A program made the translations under genes and the position numbers. Positions 16,521 through 28,086 of a stretch of 53,145 nt of DNA are shown piece after piece. Position 1 is the first letter of the stretch. Every line of letters starts with the position of its first letter. Source of the DNA: an uncultured Porphyromonadaceae bacterium (GTDB lineage Bacteria; Bacteroidota; Bacteroidia; Bacteroidales; Muribaculaceae). The DNA lies in contig CAOKFI010000014.1 of NCBI GenBank assembly GCA_948467675.1, forward strand, positions 1 through 53,145. The letters are read 5' to 3'. The notes under the pieces are model-generated. The model was not told where the DNA came from, searched no databases, and saw only the letters and a list, made by a program, of their open reading frames with translations.

Positions 16521-18776
16521 ATGAGAGGTCGTTGTTTCCGGTGTTATGCGTCTGTGGCGTTGATGGTCTGTGCTGGTATGTTTGGGTGCAGGCTCGTTGC
16601 GTCGGAGGCGGCCGATACTGTCGTGTCGCTGCAGGAGGTGTCGGTGACTGCCATCAAGGAGACATCTTCAATGGCATTGCGTCCGGAGGCATCGACGGTA
16701 GTCGGTGCCGGAATGATACAGCGCCTCAATATTGTGACGATGAAGGAAGTGAGCGAGCTGGCTCCTAATTTCTATATCCCCGATTATGGCTCGAGAATGA
16801 CATCGTCGATATATGTGCGCGGACTCGGAGCCAGGATCGATCAGCCGGTTATAGGGCTTAATGTCGATAATGTGCCGTTTCTGAACAAGGATAATTACGA
16901 TTTCGATCTGTGCGATATCGAACGCATAGAGGTGTTGCGCGGTCCGCAAAGCACGCTTTACGGTCGTAATACTATGGGCGGCCTGGTCAATATATATACA
17001 TTGTCGCCTTTTCGCTATCAGGGCCTGAGAGGGTTTGCCGGATACGGCAGCGCCAATACTGTCAGGGTGGCGGCCGGATATTATTTTCTCCTCGGATCCC
17101 GTGCTGGGATGGGGGTGACTGCCGATCTGAGCCGAACCGACGGATATTTCCCGAATCTGTACAATGGGCGAAAGGCCGATAAGGAGCGGCTGGGGAGCCT
17201 CCGGTGGAAAAGCGTGTGGCGTATTACCGACCGCCTGATGGCTGAGAACACGGCTTCTGTCCAGCTCACCCGTCAGGGAGGGTATCCTTATGAGCGTGTC
17301 GGCTCGGAAGGCGTGTGCTATAATGACACATGTTTTTATAAGCGGACAGGAGTTTCCGATGGTCTTACTGTGAAATGGTTCGGCGACAAAGTTGAACTGT
17401 CGAGTATCACGAGTTTCCAGTATCTGTCGGATAATATGACGCTTGATCAGGACTTTACCGCTGATGATTATTTTACGCTCACGCAGCGCAGGCATGAATG
17501 GGCGGTGACGCAGGACTTTGTAGCCAAAGGAGCTGTCGGATCACGCTATAAGTGGATAGGCGGACTGTTCGGATTCTACAAACGCACAAGTATGGATGCG
17601 CCGGTGACATTCAAATCCTACGGTATCAGGCAGCTGATCGAGCAGCACCGCAACAATGCCAATCCGCTGTACCCTATAGAATGGAATGAGCCGTCGTTCG
17701 TTCTCGGAAGTCATTTCACTATGCCGGTACGTGGCGTGGCGCTGTATCACCGCAGTTCGTTTGAGACTGGCCCATGGGAGTTCTCTGCCGGTATACGGCT
17801 CGATGTAGAGCAGTCTGGACTCTCCTACAGGAGCGATTGCTCCACGGGGTATTCCATTTACGACAAGACCGGATCTGTTCCGGTTCTGTATGATCGCCGT
17901 CCGATAGATATACATGATTCCGGCGATCTGGAAAAGACATTCGTTGAACTGCTGCCGAAAGTCTCCGTTGTATATCGCTTGCCGATGATTTTGCCGTCGT
18001 CGGTGTATGTGTCTGTTGCCAAGGGATATAAGGCGGGCGGTTTCAACACTCAGATGTTTTCCGATGTGCTTCAGCAGCGGCTTATGGGGCTCATGGGACT
18101 TGCCATGACATATAATATAGGCGATGTGGTGGGATACAAGCCGGAATACAGCTGGAACTATGAGGCCGGAGCGCATATATCGTGCAACGGCGGGCGTGTC
18201 GCTGCCGATATGGCTGTGTTTTACATAGATTGCCGCAATCAGCAGATGACGACATTTCCCGACGGGATGACTACCGGACGCATAATGACCAATGCCGGCC
18301 GTACAAGGAGCGCCGGAGCCGAATTGCAGATGTCGTGGAAGCCTGCGCGCCGGTGGTCGTTTAACGCCAGCTACGGTTTTACTGATGCCAGATTCGTGAG
18401 CTACAGCGACGGACGCAATGATTATGCCGGCAAAAGGATCCCGTATGCGCCACGGAATACCATGTTTGTCGGAGCCGCATATCGGCAGCCGCTGGTGTGC
18501 GGGTTTGCCGACGGGCTTGACTTTAACATTAATTTGCGTGGGGTGGGATCTATATACTGGGACGACGCCAATGCAGTACGGGAGCCGTTTTATACACAGC
18601 TGGGCGCTTCTGTGCGTTTGTGTCACGAGCGCTATTCGATTGATTTCTGGGGCGAGAATATATTAGATACGCATTTTTCTACGTTTTACTTTGTGTCGAT
18701 CGGCAATGCGTTTTTGCAGAAAGGCAAACCACGGCGGTTCGGCGTGACTTTGAGGCTCAATTTCCAGACCGCATGA
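16521..18776 (+). CDS. TonB-dependent outer-membrane receptor
   Basis: About 751 residues. It is a ligand-gated porin powered by TonB for uptake of a scarce nutrient. A signal peptide (about 1-29) is followed by an N-terminal segment with VVSLQEVSVTA, resembling a TonB box region. The plug domain (about 45-160) contains SIYVRGLGARID and the typical IERIEVLRGPQSTLYGRNTMGGLVNI. A 22-strand barrel follows with receptor signatures such as VAKGYKAGGFN and ends LRLNFQTA. There is no carboxypeptidase-like N-terminal extension and no SusD partner, so it is not a polysaccharide (Sus) transporter. A siderophore, haem, vitamin or metal complex is more likely. It is followed after 53 bases by a lipoprotein gene that may be its partner. 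Confidence 0.9.
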   Translation: MRGRCFRCYASVALMVCAGMFGCRLVASEAADTVVSLQEVSVTAIKETSSMALRPEASTVVGAGMIQRLNIVTMKEVSELAPNFYIPDYGSRMTSSIYVRGLGARIDQPVIGLNVDNVPFLNKDNYDFDLCDIERIEVLRGPQSTLYGRNTMGGLVNIYTLSPFRYQGLRGFAGYGSANTVRVAAGYYFLLGSRAGMGVTADLSRTDGYFPNLYNGRKADKERLGSLRWKSVWRITDRLMAENTASVQLTRQGGYPYERVGSEGVCYNDTCFYKRTGVSDGLTVKWFGDKVELSSITSFQYLSDNMTLDQDFTADDYFTLTQRRHEWAVTQDFVAKGAVGSRYKWIGGLFGFYKRTSMDAPVTFKSYGIRQLIEQHRNNANPLYPIEWNEPSFVLGSHFTMPVRGVALYHRSSFETGPWEFSAGIRLDVEQSGLSYRSDCSTGYSIYDKTGSVPVLYDRRPIDIHDSGDLEKTFVELLPKVSVVYRLPMILPSSVYVSVAKGYKAGGFNTQMFSDVLQQRLMGLMGLAMTYNIGDVVGYKPEYSWNYEAGAHISCNGGRVAADMAVFYIDCRNQQMTTFPDGMTTGRIMTNAGRTRSAGAELQMSWKPARRWSFNASYGFTDARFVSYSDGRNDYAGKRIPYAPRNTMFVGAAYRQPLVCGFADGLDFNINLRGVGSIYWDDANAVREPFYTQLGASVRLCHERYSIDFWGENILDTHFSTFYFVSIGNAFLQKGKPRRFGVTLRLNFQTA

Positions 18777-18829
18777 CAATGTTGACAGAAATAATAAGAA
18801 CCAATAGATATAATTAGATTTTACAGAAA

Positions 18830-19693
18830 ATGAAAAAAATGAAACTGATGGCTGTGATTGTTTGCCTTTGTGCATTGTTCACAGCTTGCGACAATGAGAA
18901 TAAGGGCAACAGTATAGAGCAGACGATGACGAACTGCTTCCTGCGTGTTACCGGAGACACGGAAGCGTCATCCTATCTCAATACCAATGTAAATTGCCGC
19001 CTTTTCTTCAACCTGGATGAAGGTGTGGCCGATGTGGCTATTTCCAATTTCCAGCCTACAGCATCGTCGACAAAAGCGACTCTCGAGCTTAGCGGACTTC
19101 CCTGGAGTGTCAACGACAAAGGCTATATGGTGATAAATCAGGCTTCGGCCGCTGCAGGGGCGGTGACCGATCTGAAGATGGAATTCATCAACCGCTATGT
19201 TCCGAGCCCTGCGAGCGGAAGCATGATGCCGGCACCGATTCTTCTCATGAGTTTTACTTATAATGGTGTATACGATATCGTATTGTATCAGGAGCAGTAT
19301 CTCTATCTCGACAACTCGACTGTAGTGACCACGCTTGAGGACGGTTCGGAGTTCAAACCCAAACCGAATACGCAGTATGTCGTGACCTTGAATCCGCAGG
19401 CTATGACGGCGACGCTATTTATCAACGGAGCACAGTTTGCCACGCAGATGAAAGCCGTGCAGATGACATTCAAGAACATTCCGTTCTCATTCGTCATTGG
19501 CGGATATTCGCTTAACAGCGAGGCTCTGATTCCGGAATCGGCAGGTACTCCGTATCCGCAGTATGAGATCACGGATCTGCTCGGACATGCTTATCTTGAC
19601 GGGAACTTCTCGATAGGCTACACTTGTGGCGATAAATGGCGTGTCAACAGCACTCTGAGATATCTTTCTCCGTCGCCCACCGATAAACAATAA
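18830..19693 (+). CDS. Lipoprotein of unknown function, receptor-associated
   Basis: 287 residues. A type II signal peptide has its lipobox at LFTAC with Cys20, followed by DNEN, where acidic and polar residues after the Cys are common in Bacteroidetes surface lipoproteins. The rest looks beta-rich, with no catalytic motif I recognise. An N-terminal stretch with Thr/Ser-rich strands (about 35-120) precedes a second domain rich in Tyr and Leu (about 125-285). It lies 53 bases behind the TonB receptor on the same strand and ends in a terminator, so it is probably the receptor's accessory or ligand-capturing lipoprotein. The function is not known. Confidence 0.8.
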   Translation: MKKMKLMAVIVCLCALFTACDNENKGNSIEQTMTNCFLRVTGDTEASSYLNTNVNCRLFFNLDEGVADVAISNFQPTASSTKATLELSGLPWSVNDKGYMVINQASAAAGAVTDLKMEFINRYVPSPASGSMMPAPILLMSFTYNGVYDIVLYQEQYLYLDNSTVVTTLEDGSEFKPKPNTQYVVTLNPQAMTATLFINGAQFATQMKAVQMTFKNIPFSFVIGGYSLNSEALIPESAGTPYPQYEITDLLGHAYLDGNFSIGYTCGDKWRVNSTLRYLSPSPTDKQ

Positions 19694-19716
19694 TATTGGA
19701 GGCCGGCTTTGGCCTG

Positions 19717-19757
19717 AACGGGATGGCATCAGGAAATCGTCCGGATGTCATCCCGTT
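19717..19757 (+). terminator. Terminator after the receptor-lipoprotein unit
   Basis: Arms 19717-19730 and 19744-19757 pair over 14 bases with one G-T pair and a 13-base loop. A T/A-rich stretch follows. It separates the lipoprotein gene from the nuo promoter. Confidence 0.7.
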
Positions 19758-19827
19758 TATTTGTGGAATTGTGAAAAAAAGGCTATAAAAATAAACGGCA
19801 TGCTCTGTCGGGCTGAGAAAAATTGCC

Positions 19828-19835
19828 TATATTTG
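19828..19835 (+). promoter_or_regulatory. -7 element of the nuo-atp supercluster promoter
   Basis: TATATTTG perfectly matches TAnnTTTG and gives a start near 19842 with a leader of about 115 bases before nuoA. A -33 TTTG is not obvious. The leader contains GTGAAAA twice (19878-19884 and 19902-19908) and an imperfect ctgaa/ttcag pairing. Confidence 0.55.
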
Positions 19836-19957
19836 CACGAGAAAAATCAGATGAAGTAAATAAGAGGGCTGAATTTTGTGAAAAGCATAACCGGAATAAC
19901 CGTGAAAAATACTGTTTCAGTTCAGCTCTGAATATTCGCAAATTTTAGATTTTATAT

Positions 19958-20335
19958 ATGATATCATTATCTATTTTTGGCATTGAGAACACTGTTCTCG
20001 CCGTGACGGCTGCTGTGACCGGCTTTGCGCTGGTCGGCTTGGCTTTATGGATCGCGGGGCTTATTTCTCCCCGCTCATTCAATCCGCAGAAGGGCGAGGC
20101 TTATGAATGTGGTATTCCTACGCGTGGCGAGTCTATGGCTCAGTTCAAGGTGGGGTATTATCTGTTCGCGATCCTGTTTCTGATGTTCGATGTCGAGACC
20201 GTGTTCCTGTTCCCTTGGGGAGTGAGGGTGCGTGAGCTTGGCGCCGACGGTCTTATCAGTATTGCGGTATTTTTCGGAATTTTAGTGCTTGGCCTCGTTT
20301 ATGCCTGGCGGAAAGGAGCTCTTGAATGGAAGTGA
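19958..20335 (+). CDS. nuoA: NADH-quinone oxidoreductase-type subunit A
   Basis: A 125-residue membrane-arm subunit of respiratory complex I. Three membrane helices are visible, with the conserved loop Y-ECG-P (AYECGIPTRGES) containing the cysteine of the quinone-site loop. The second helix has FKVGYYLFAILFLMFDVETV, including the family's acidic pair. The C-terminal helix ends RKGALEWK. It is first in the nuo-atp block, and its end overlaps nuoB by 10 bases. Confidence 0.95.
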   Translation: MISLSIFGIENTVLAVTAAVTGFALVGLALWIAGLISPRSFNPQKGEAYECGIPTRGESMAQFKVGYYLFAILFLMFDVETVFLFPWGVRVRELGADGLISIAVFFGILVLGLVYAWRKGALEWK

Positions 20336-20934
20336 CAACAAAAGGTATGCCTTACGAGGCATTCAAGGATAATGAATATATAGAGAAGCTCGCCGATGAA
20401 CTTCGTGCCAATGGTACGAATGTCGTTGTCGGCTCGCTTGACAAACTTATCAACTGGGGGCGGTCCAACTCTATCTGGCCACTTACTTTCGCCACCAGTT
20501 GCTGCGGCATCGAGTTTATCGCTCTTGGTGCCGCGCGCTATGATATGGCGCGTTTCGGCTGGGAAGTAGCGCGTGCCTCTCCGCGTCAGGCCGACTTTAT
20601 AATGGTGGCCGGTACTATCGTCCACCGTATGGCGCCGGTAGTACGCCGTCTCTATGATCAGCTGGCCGAACCTAAATATGTGATAGCTACCGGCGGTTGC
20701 GCTGTGTCCGGCGGCCCATTCAAGAATTCGTATCATGTGCTTAAAGGGGTGGGTGAGATTATTCCGGTCGATGTGTATGTGCCCGGATGTCCTCCGCGTC
20801 CCGAAGCTATGATCTACGGTATAATGCAGTTGTCGCGCAAGATGCGAGTGGAGCGTTTCTTCGGTGGCGTGAATCGTCAGGAAAACCGTGAGGAATTTCT
20901 GCGTAACCACCCGATAGACAATACCGAGGAATGA
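20326..20934 (+). CDS. nuoB: NADH-quinone oxidoreductase-type subunit B
   Basis: A 202-residue peripheral-arm subunit holding iron-sulfur cluster N2, the last electron carrier before the quinone. The adjacent cysteines C59-C60 in ATSCCGIEF, a cysteine in TGGCAVSGG and one in VPGCPPRPE complete the 4Fe-4S ligand set. The start overlapping nuoA was chosen. A second ATG seven codons later (MPYEAF) is also possible and would remove the overlap. Confidence 0.95.
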   Translation: MEVTTKGMPYEAFKDNEYIEKLADELRANGTNVVVGSLDKLINWGRSNSIWPLTFATSCCGIEFIALGAARYDMARFGWEVARASPRQADFIMVAGTIVHRMAPVVRRLYDQLAEPKYVIATGGCAVSGGPFKNSYHVLKGVGEIIPVDVYVPGCPPRPEAMIYGIMQLSRKMRVERFFGGVNRQENREEFLRNHPIDNTEE

Positions 20935-21001
20935 CCGATTCGGGAATATTCCTCACTTTGAAGACTTATTTAATAGAAAACTGATCAACACAATACGATA
21001 T

Positions 21002-22630
21002 ATGGCAAATATCCAGGAAACGATCGCCAAGCAGTTTGCTGAAGCCGCCTTCACTGAGGGTGATCAGCTGCTGGTGAACATTCCCGACGCCAAATGGCAT
21101 GACCTGGCCCGGTTCTTGAAGGAGACGCCCGAACTTAGTTTTGACTATCTGGTGGCTATAGTTGGTATGGACTGGACCGATGAATTCGGTTGTATATATT
21201 ACCTGACCTCCACTAAGTATAATACTCACATCTCGGTGCGTGTGGCTACCGCTGACCGTGAGAACCCGATGCTGCACAGCGTGACCGATCTTTGGGCTGT
21301 AGCCGGGATCTATGAACGTGAAGTGTATGATTTCTTCGGTATTGTATTCATAGGTAATCCCGACATGCGCCGTCTGTTCCTGCGCAATGACTGGGTGGGC
21401 TTCCCGTTCCGTAAGGATTATGACACGGATCCGGAGGTCAATCCTGTGCGTCTTGACCATGAGGCGGTCGAGGATACCACCGTGACATACGTGGAGGACG
21501 AGACCGGTAAGGTGGTCAAGAAGGATGTGACCATATTCGAGCCGGATGACTTCGTGGTGAATATCGGCCCGCAGCATCCCGCCACGCACGGCGTGCTCCG
21601 TCTGCGTACGGCTGTCGACGGCGAGACTATCAAGAAGATAGATCTCTATCTGGGATATATACATCGTGGCATTGAGAAACTGTGCGAAGGCCTCGGATAT
21701 CCACAGACTCTCCATTTTACAGATCGTCTGGATTATTTGTCGGCGATGAACAACCGTCATTGTCTCTGTCTGTGTATTGAAAAAGCTCTCGGTCTCGAAG
21801 TGCCTCGCCGCGCACAGGTGATCCGTGTGATGATGGACGAACTCATGCGTATATCATCTCACCTGTTGTTCATAGGAACGTTCTGTATGGACCTCGGAGC
21901 CACTACAATGTTGTTCTATGCCCTGCGTGAGCGCGAGACCATACTCGATATACTCGAGAAGACCTGTGGCGCCCGCATGACATTCAACTACAATTGCATA
22001 GGCGGCGTGATCGCTGATCTCGACGAGAACTTCGTGGCGGATGTCAAGAAGTTTATCGAAATCATGCCTAAGGCTATCAAGGAATACAACAAGATATTTA
22101 CCGGCAACGTGATAGCCCACAACCGAATGGACGGGGTGGGTGTGCTGTCGAAAGAAGATGCCGTGAGCTATGGCGTGACGGGCCCGTCGGGTCGTGCGTC
22201 GGGTTGGGCGTGCGATACACGCAAGACAAACCCCTACGGAATATATTCCGAACTCGAATTCGACGAGATCGTACGTACCGAAGGCGACTCTATGGCACGC
22301 TATAAAGTGCGTATCGCAGAGATCGAGCAGTCAGTCAGGATTCTCGAGCAGCTTGTCGACAATATCCCTGACGGAGAGATCTGTGCCAAAGTTCCCAAGA
22401 TCGTCAAACTTCCTGAGGGGCATTGGTTTCAGCAGGTCGAGACTGCGCGAGGCGCATTCGGCGTGTTTATTGAAAGCAAGGGCGGCACATCGCCTACGCG
22501 CATGAAATTCAACTCTCCGGGATTCTGTCTGGCCGGCGCCATCGACCATCTGACCCGTGGCGCGAAGATCGCCGACTTGATCACGATCGGAGGATCTCTC
22601 GATTATGTAGTACCCGACATCGACCGTTGA
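21002..22630 (+). CDS. nuoCD: Fused NADH-quinone oxidoreductase subunit C/D
   Basis: 542 residues joining NuoC (about 1-150) and NuoD (about 175-542) in one chain. The NuoC part ends with the signature RREVYDFFG-like EREVYDFFGIVF and FPFRKDYD. The NuoD part begins FVVNIGPQHPATHGVLRL, and its quinone-pocket histidine lies in this HPATHG segment. DRLDYLSAMNN and ISSHLLFIG follow. The C-terminus ends in the usual short Arg-terminated tail (PDIDR). The fusion is common in Bacteroidetes and in enterobacteria. It is separated from nuoB by 66 bases, with no promoter seen. Confidence 0.95.
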   Translation: MANIQETIAKQFAEAAFTEGDQLLVNIPDAKWHDLARFLKETPELSFDYLVAIVGMDWTDEFGCIYYLTSTKYNTHISVRVATADRENPMLHSVTDLWAVAGIYEREVYDFFGIVFIGNPDMRRLFLRNDWVGFPFRKDYDTDPEVNPVRLDHEAVEDTTVTYVEDETGKVVKKDVTIFEPDDFVVNIGPQHPATHGVLRLRTAVDGETIKKIDLYLGYIHRGIEKLCEGLGYPQTLHFTDRLDYLSAMNNRHCLCLCIEKALGLEVPRRAQVIRVMMDELMRISSHLLFIGTFCMDLGATTMLFYALRERETILDILEKTCGARMTFNYNCIGGVIADLDENFVADVKKFIEIMPKAIKEYNKIFTGNVIAHNRMDGVGVLSKEDAVSYGVTGPSGRASGWACDTRKTNPYGIYSELEFDEIVRTEGDSMARYKVRIAEIEQSVRILEQLVDNIPDGEICAKVPKIVKLPEGHWFQQVETARGAFGVFIESKGGTSPTRMKFNSPGFCLAGAIDHLTRGAKIADLITIGGSLDYVVPDIDR

Positions 22631-22688
22631 TAACCGGGATTTGAACCATAGCAAAACCGTAACGATATAGTAATTCAATACGATATTT

Positions 22689-25323
<2,635 letters not shown>

Positions 25324-25348
25324 AAAAAGAAAAAGAGTAACCGTTAGT

Positions 25349-25585
25349 ATGATACTGAAGATAATATCGGCAGAAGACGTCCTCTTCCAGGGCGAAGTCG
25401 AATCAGTGACATTGCCTGGTGCGATGGGTCAGTTTACTGTGCTCCACAACCATGCGTCGCTGATATCGACTCTTGTTCCCGGCAAGATCGCATACAGGAC
25501 TCCTGACGGTCATACTGCAAGTGTCGATACAGACGGTGGTCTGGTCGATGTCGATAATAACGTAGTGTCTGTTTGCGTATATTGA
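25349..25585 (+). CDS. atpC: F1Fo-ATP synthase subunit epsilon, short form
   Basis: Only 78 residues: the N-terminal beta-sandwich domain that contacts gamma and the c-ring (LPGAMGQFTVLHNHASLISTL). The C-terminal two-helix domain of typical 130-140-residue epsilon subunits, which can inhibit ATP hydrolysis, is absent. Short epsilon subunits are usual in Bacteroidetes, so this is not a truncation. It lies 25 bases after atpD and 4 bases before atpB. Confidence 0.93.
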   Translation: MILKIISAEDVLFQGEVESVTLPGAMGQFTVLHNHASLISTLVPGKIAYRTPDGHTASVDTDGGLVDVDNNVVSVCVY

Positions 25586-25589
25586 TAAT

Positions 25590-26708
25590 ATGAAGCATCT
25601 GTTACTCATCGTAGCCCTGGCCATAGCGGCGCTTGCAGCCCCGCAGACGGTTGCCGCATCGGCATCCGCCGACGGTCATGACGGAAAGATCAACCCCAAG
25701 GAGATCATATTCGAGCACCTTGGCGACGGCTACGGCTGGGAAGTGCCGTTCTGTCATCACGAACGAATACCCCTTCCGGTCATAGTACGTGCCTACGATG
25801 GCTCGTGGCGCTGCTTCAGCTCCGCGCGCGTGGCTCATGGCGCCCGGTACGATGACGGAGGCGACATTTTCTACATAGCCCGCGACGGCGACTACAAAGG
25901 CAAGGTCGTAGGTGTCAAACCCGATGGCGAAATATACCGTCCGTGGGATATCTCGATCACCAAAAACGTACTGGCTCTATTCATTACAGTGCTGTGTGTC
26001 ATTCTATGCTGCATGTCAGTGGCACGTTGGCATAAGCGAAACGGATATAAGGCTCCGCGCGGATTCACCGGCGCCATGGAGTTGCTGATCGAATTCATCT
26101 ACAGCGGTGTGATCAAACCCACACTGAAAGAGAATGCCCGGCGTTTTGCGCCATATCTGCTCACTGTGTTCCTGTTTATAATGTTCATGAACCTGCTGGG
26201 ACTGATGGTCATATTCCCGGGCGGAGCCAATCTGACCGGCAACATTGCCGTCACACTGGTGCTCTCGCTCCTCACATTCTTCGTGACCAACCTGTTCGCG
26301 ACCAAGCACTACTGGAAAGAAATATTCTGGCCCGATGTGCCCTGGTGGCTGAAATTCCCACTGCCTATCATGCCTGTAATCGAGATATTCGGCATGTTTA
26401 CCAAACCGGCGGCACTGACCGTGCGTCTGTTTGCCAACATGATGGGCGGCCACATGATTGTGATCGTACTCACGTTGCTGATCTTCATCTTTGCCGAAAT
26501 GGGTGCGGCTGTATTGGGCGCGACCACTGTCGTCAGCGTGTTTTTCTCGATATTCATGCTCATGATCGACGTTCTGGTAAGTTTCATTCAGGCATACGTG
26601 TTTACGATGCTGTCCACTATATTTATCTCGCTCGCACAGGAGAAAGGACACGGCGAGCACCACGACAATGAACATTCAGGCGATAGCCGGCCGGCTCATG
26701 CCAGTTGA
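25590..26708 (+). CDS. atpB: F1Fo-ATP synthase subunit a, with N-terminal extension
   Basis: 372 residues, over 100 longer than the E. coli subunit. An apparent signal peptide (1 to about 22, cleaved after AAS/ASA) is followed by a periplasmic-looking soluble region (about 25-125) with two cysteine/histidine-containing segments. Five or six membrane helices follow. The essential half-channel arginine is in LTVRLFANMMGGH (near 278). The C-terminal tail is His- and acid-rich (GHGEHHDNEHSGD), a potential metal- or proton-buffering tail. The extension is typical of Bacteroidetes AtpB. Its end overlaps the longest possible atpE frame but not the chosen atpE start. Confidence 0.94.
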   Translation: MKHLLLIVALAIAALAAPQTVAASASADGHDGKINPKEIIFEHLGDGYGWEVPFCHHERIPLPVIVRAYDGSWRCFSSARVAHGARYDDGGDIFYIARDGDYKGKVVGVKPDGEIYRPWDISITKNVLALFITVLCVILCCMSVARWHKRNGYKAPRGFTGAMELLIEFIYSGVIKPTLKENARRFAPYLLTVFLFIMFMNLLGLMVIFPGGANLTGNIAVTLVLSLLTFFVTNLFATKHYWKEIFWPDVPWWLKFPLPIMPVIEIFGMFTKPAALTVRLFANMMGGHMIVIVLTLLIFIFAEMGAAVLGATTVVSVFFSIFMLMIDVLVSFIQAYVFTMLSTIFISLAQEKGHGEHHDNEHSGDSRPAHAS

Positions 26709-26758
26709 TATGGAATAGAATAAATAATTACATAACCTCAAAAAAAACTACTATCATT

Positions 26759-27004
26759 ATGTTAGCAATGATTCTCTCAGCGATCGACCCTCTGTTGGGT
26801 CTTGGAGCAAGCATAGGTGCTGCTATTGCAGCTATCGGCGCAGGTATCGGTATAGGTAAGATCGGTGCTTCCGCTATGGAGGCTATCGCACGCCAGCCCG
26901 AAGCTACAGGTGATATCCGAAGCAATATGATCGTGATCGCCGCACTCGTCGAAGGTGTGTCTCTGTTTGCCGTTATCGTTTGTCTGCTCGCGCTGTTTGT
27001 ATAA
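26759..27004 (+). CDS. atpE: F1Fo-ATP synthase subunit c
   Basis: An 81-residue proteolipid; oligomers form the rotor ring. It is a helical hairpin with a glycine-rich first helix (GASIGAAIAAIGAGIGIGKIG), the polar loop ARQPEATGDIR and the ion-carrying Glu65 in AALVEGVSLFA. The Gln of the first helix and the Ser/Thr after the Glu that mark sodium-type rings are absent (Ile and Gly instead), so proton coupling is inferred. The start MLAMILSAID was chosen because the upstream ATG would add 18 polar residues unlike any c subunit. Confidence 0.95.
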   Translation: MLAMILSAIDPLLGLGASIGAAIAAIGAGIGIGKIGASAMEAIARQPEATGDIRSNMIVIAALVEGVSLFAVIVCLLALFV

Positions 27005-27019
27005 TAACCCACAGTCCCG

Positions 27020-27517
27020 ATGGAACTATTCACGCCTGATTTCGGCCTGATATTCTGGATGTTCGTTTCGTTCGGTGTGCTCTTTTTCATTTTGTGGAAA
27101 TGGGCGTGGCCGGCGATTATGAAGGGTGTTGACAGCCGTGCCGATCTGATCGACAAAGGTGTGCTGTATGCCCAGAATGCCAAAGAGCAGCTGGACAATG
27201 CCCGCCAGGAGGCCGAAAAATATTTGGACGAAGCACGCCGCCGCCAGGCCGACATGCTCCGTGAGGCCGACAAGATGAAAACTGAGATCATCGAGGAGGC
27301 CCGCGAGGCTGCCCGTCGGGAGGCCAAGAAAGAAATGGATGCAGCTCAGGTTGCAATCCAGCAGGCGCGCAAGGAAGCTCAGCAGAGTTTCTGTGACGAA
27401 GTGAGCGCTTTCGCACTCGACATCGCTGCCAAGGTGGTACGCAACCAGCTGGCCGATGAAAAAGCCCAGACCAAACTCGTCGACTCTCTTATCGACGAGA
27501 TGGAAACCAGTAATTGA
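27020..27517 (+). CDS. atpF: F1Fo-ATP synthase subunit b
   Basis: 165-residue peripheral-stalk subunit. One N-terminal membrane helix (about 8-30, with WKWAWP at its end) is followed by a long, highly charged Ala/Glu/Arg/Lys coiled coil (about 35-130). A C-terminal region (about 130-165) binds delta. It lies 15 bases after atpE. Confidence 0.94.
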   Translation: MELFTPDFGLIFWMFVSFGVLFFILWKWAWPAIMKGVDSRADLIDKGVLYAQNAKEQLDNARQEAEKYLDEARRRQADMLREADKMKTEIIEEAREAARREAKKEMDAAQVAIQQARKEAQQSFCDEVSAFALDIAAKVVRNQLADEKAQTKLVDSLIDEMETSN

Positions 27518-27525
27518 CAGTTGCG

Positions 27526-28077
27526 ATGGATCAGGGTTTAATTCCACGTCGGTACGCAAAGGCGCTGTATAAATTCGCCCTCGAACGTAAGCAGGACAAG
27601 GCTGTATACGGCCTGATGAAAAACCTCGCTGACGCTTTTGACAGCGAAGCATCGCTGCAGGCAGCCGTATATAACCCGTTTATATCGTCGGCCGACAAAG
27701 TCGACCTGCTGAAAGCCGCAGCCGCAGCCGGCGACACCGACGCCGACAGCTGTTTCCGCGACTTCCTGAAACTGCTCGTCGAAAACCGTCGTATCGCATT
27801 TGCCAGAGGCATTGCCTTGGCCTACATCGACCTGTATCGCAAGGCCAACGATATATACAAAGTCGAGGTCGTCACGGCCGTGAATCTCGGCGACCAGGAG
27901 ACTGCAAGGCTCAAGTCGCTTATAGAGAAGCATCTGAAAGACGCCACCATGGAATATTCCCAGCGGGTGGATCCTGATCTTATTGGCGGTTTTGTGATCA
28001 ACATCGACAATGAGCAACTCGATGCCTCGATAAGCAACGAACTGAAACAATTGCGTTTAAAACTTTTAAGCAACTAA
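27526..28077 (+). CDS. atpH: F1Fo-ATP synthase subunit delta
   Basis: A 183-residue stalk subunit joining b to the top of F1. The N-terminal helical domain begins with the family's RRYAKALYKFALE (about 8-20). The C-terminal part has the signature DPDLIGGFVINIDNEQLDASISNELKQL. The ATG at 27526 is used; a TTG four codons earlier overlaps the atpF stop codon and cannot be excluded. Confidence 0.93.
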   Translation: MDQGLIPRRYAKALYKFALERKQDKAVYGLMKNLADAFDSEASLQAAVYNPFISSADKVDLLKAAAAAGDTDADSCFRDFLKLLVENRRIAFARGIALAYIDLYRKANDIYKVEVVTAVNLGDQETARLKSLIEKHLKDATMEYSQRVDPDLIGGFVINIDNEQLDASISNELKQLRLKLLSN

Positions 28078-28086
28078 TTATCCGTA

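Noticed and set aside
19870-19915. Rex operator ahead of nuoA
   Set aside because: Only one half-site-like TTGTGAA is present; no palindrome of the type TTGTGA-N6-TCACAA was found.
26759-27004. Sodium-translocating ATP synthase
   Set aside because: The c subunit lacks the Gln in helix 1 and the Ser/Thr after the carrier Glu that form the sodium site. A proton ring is more likely.
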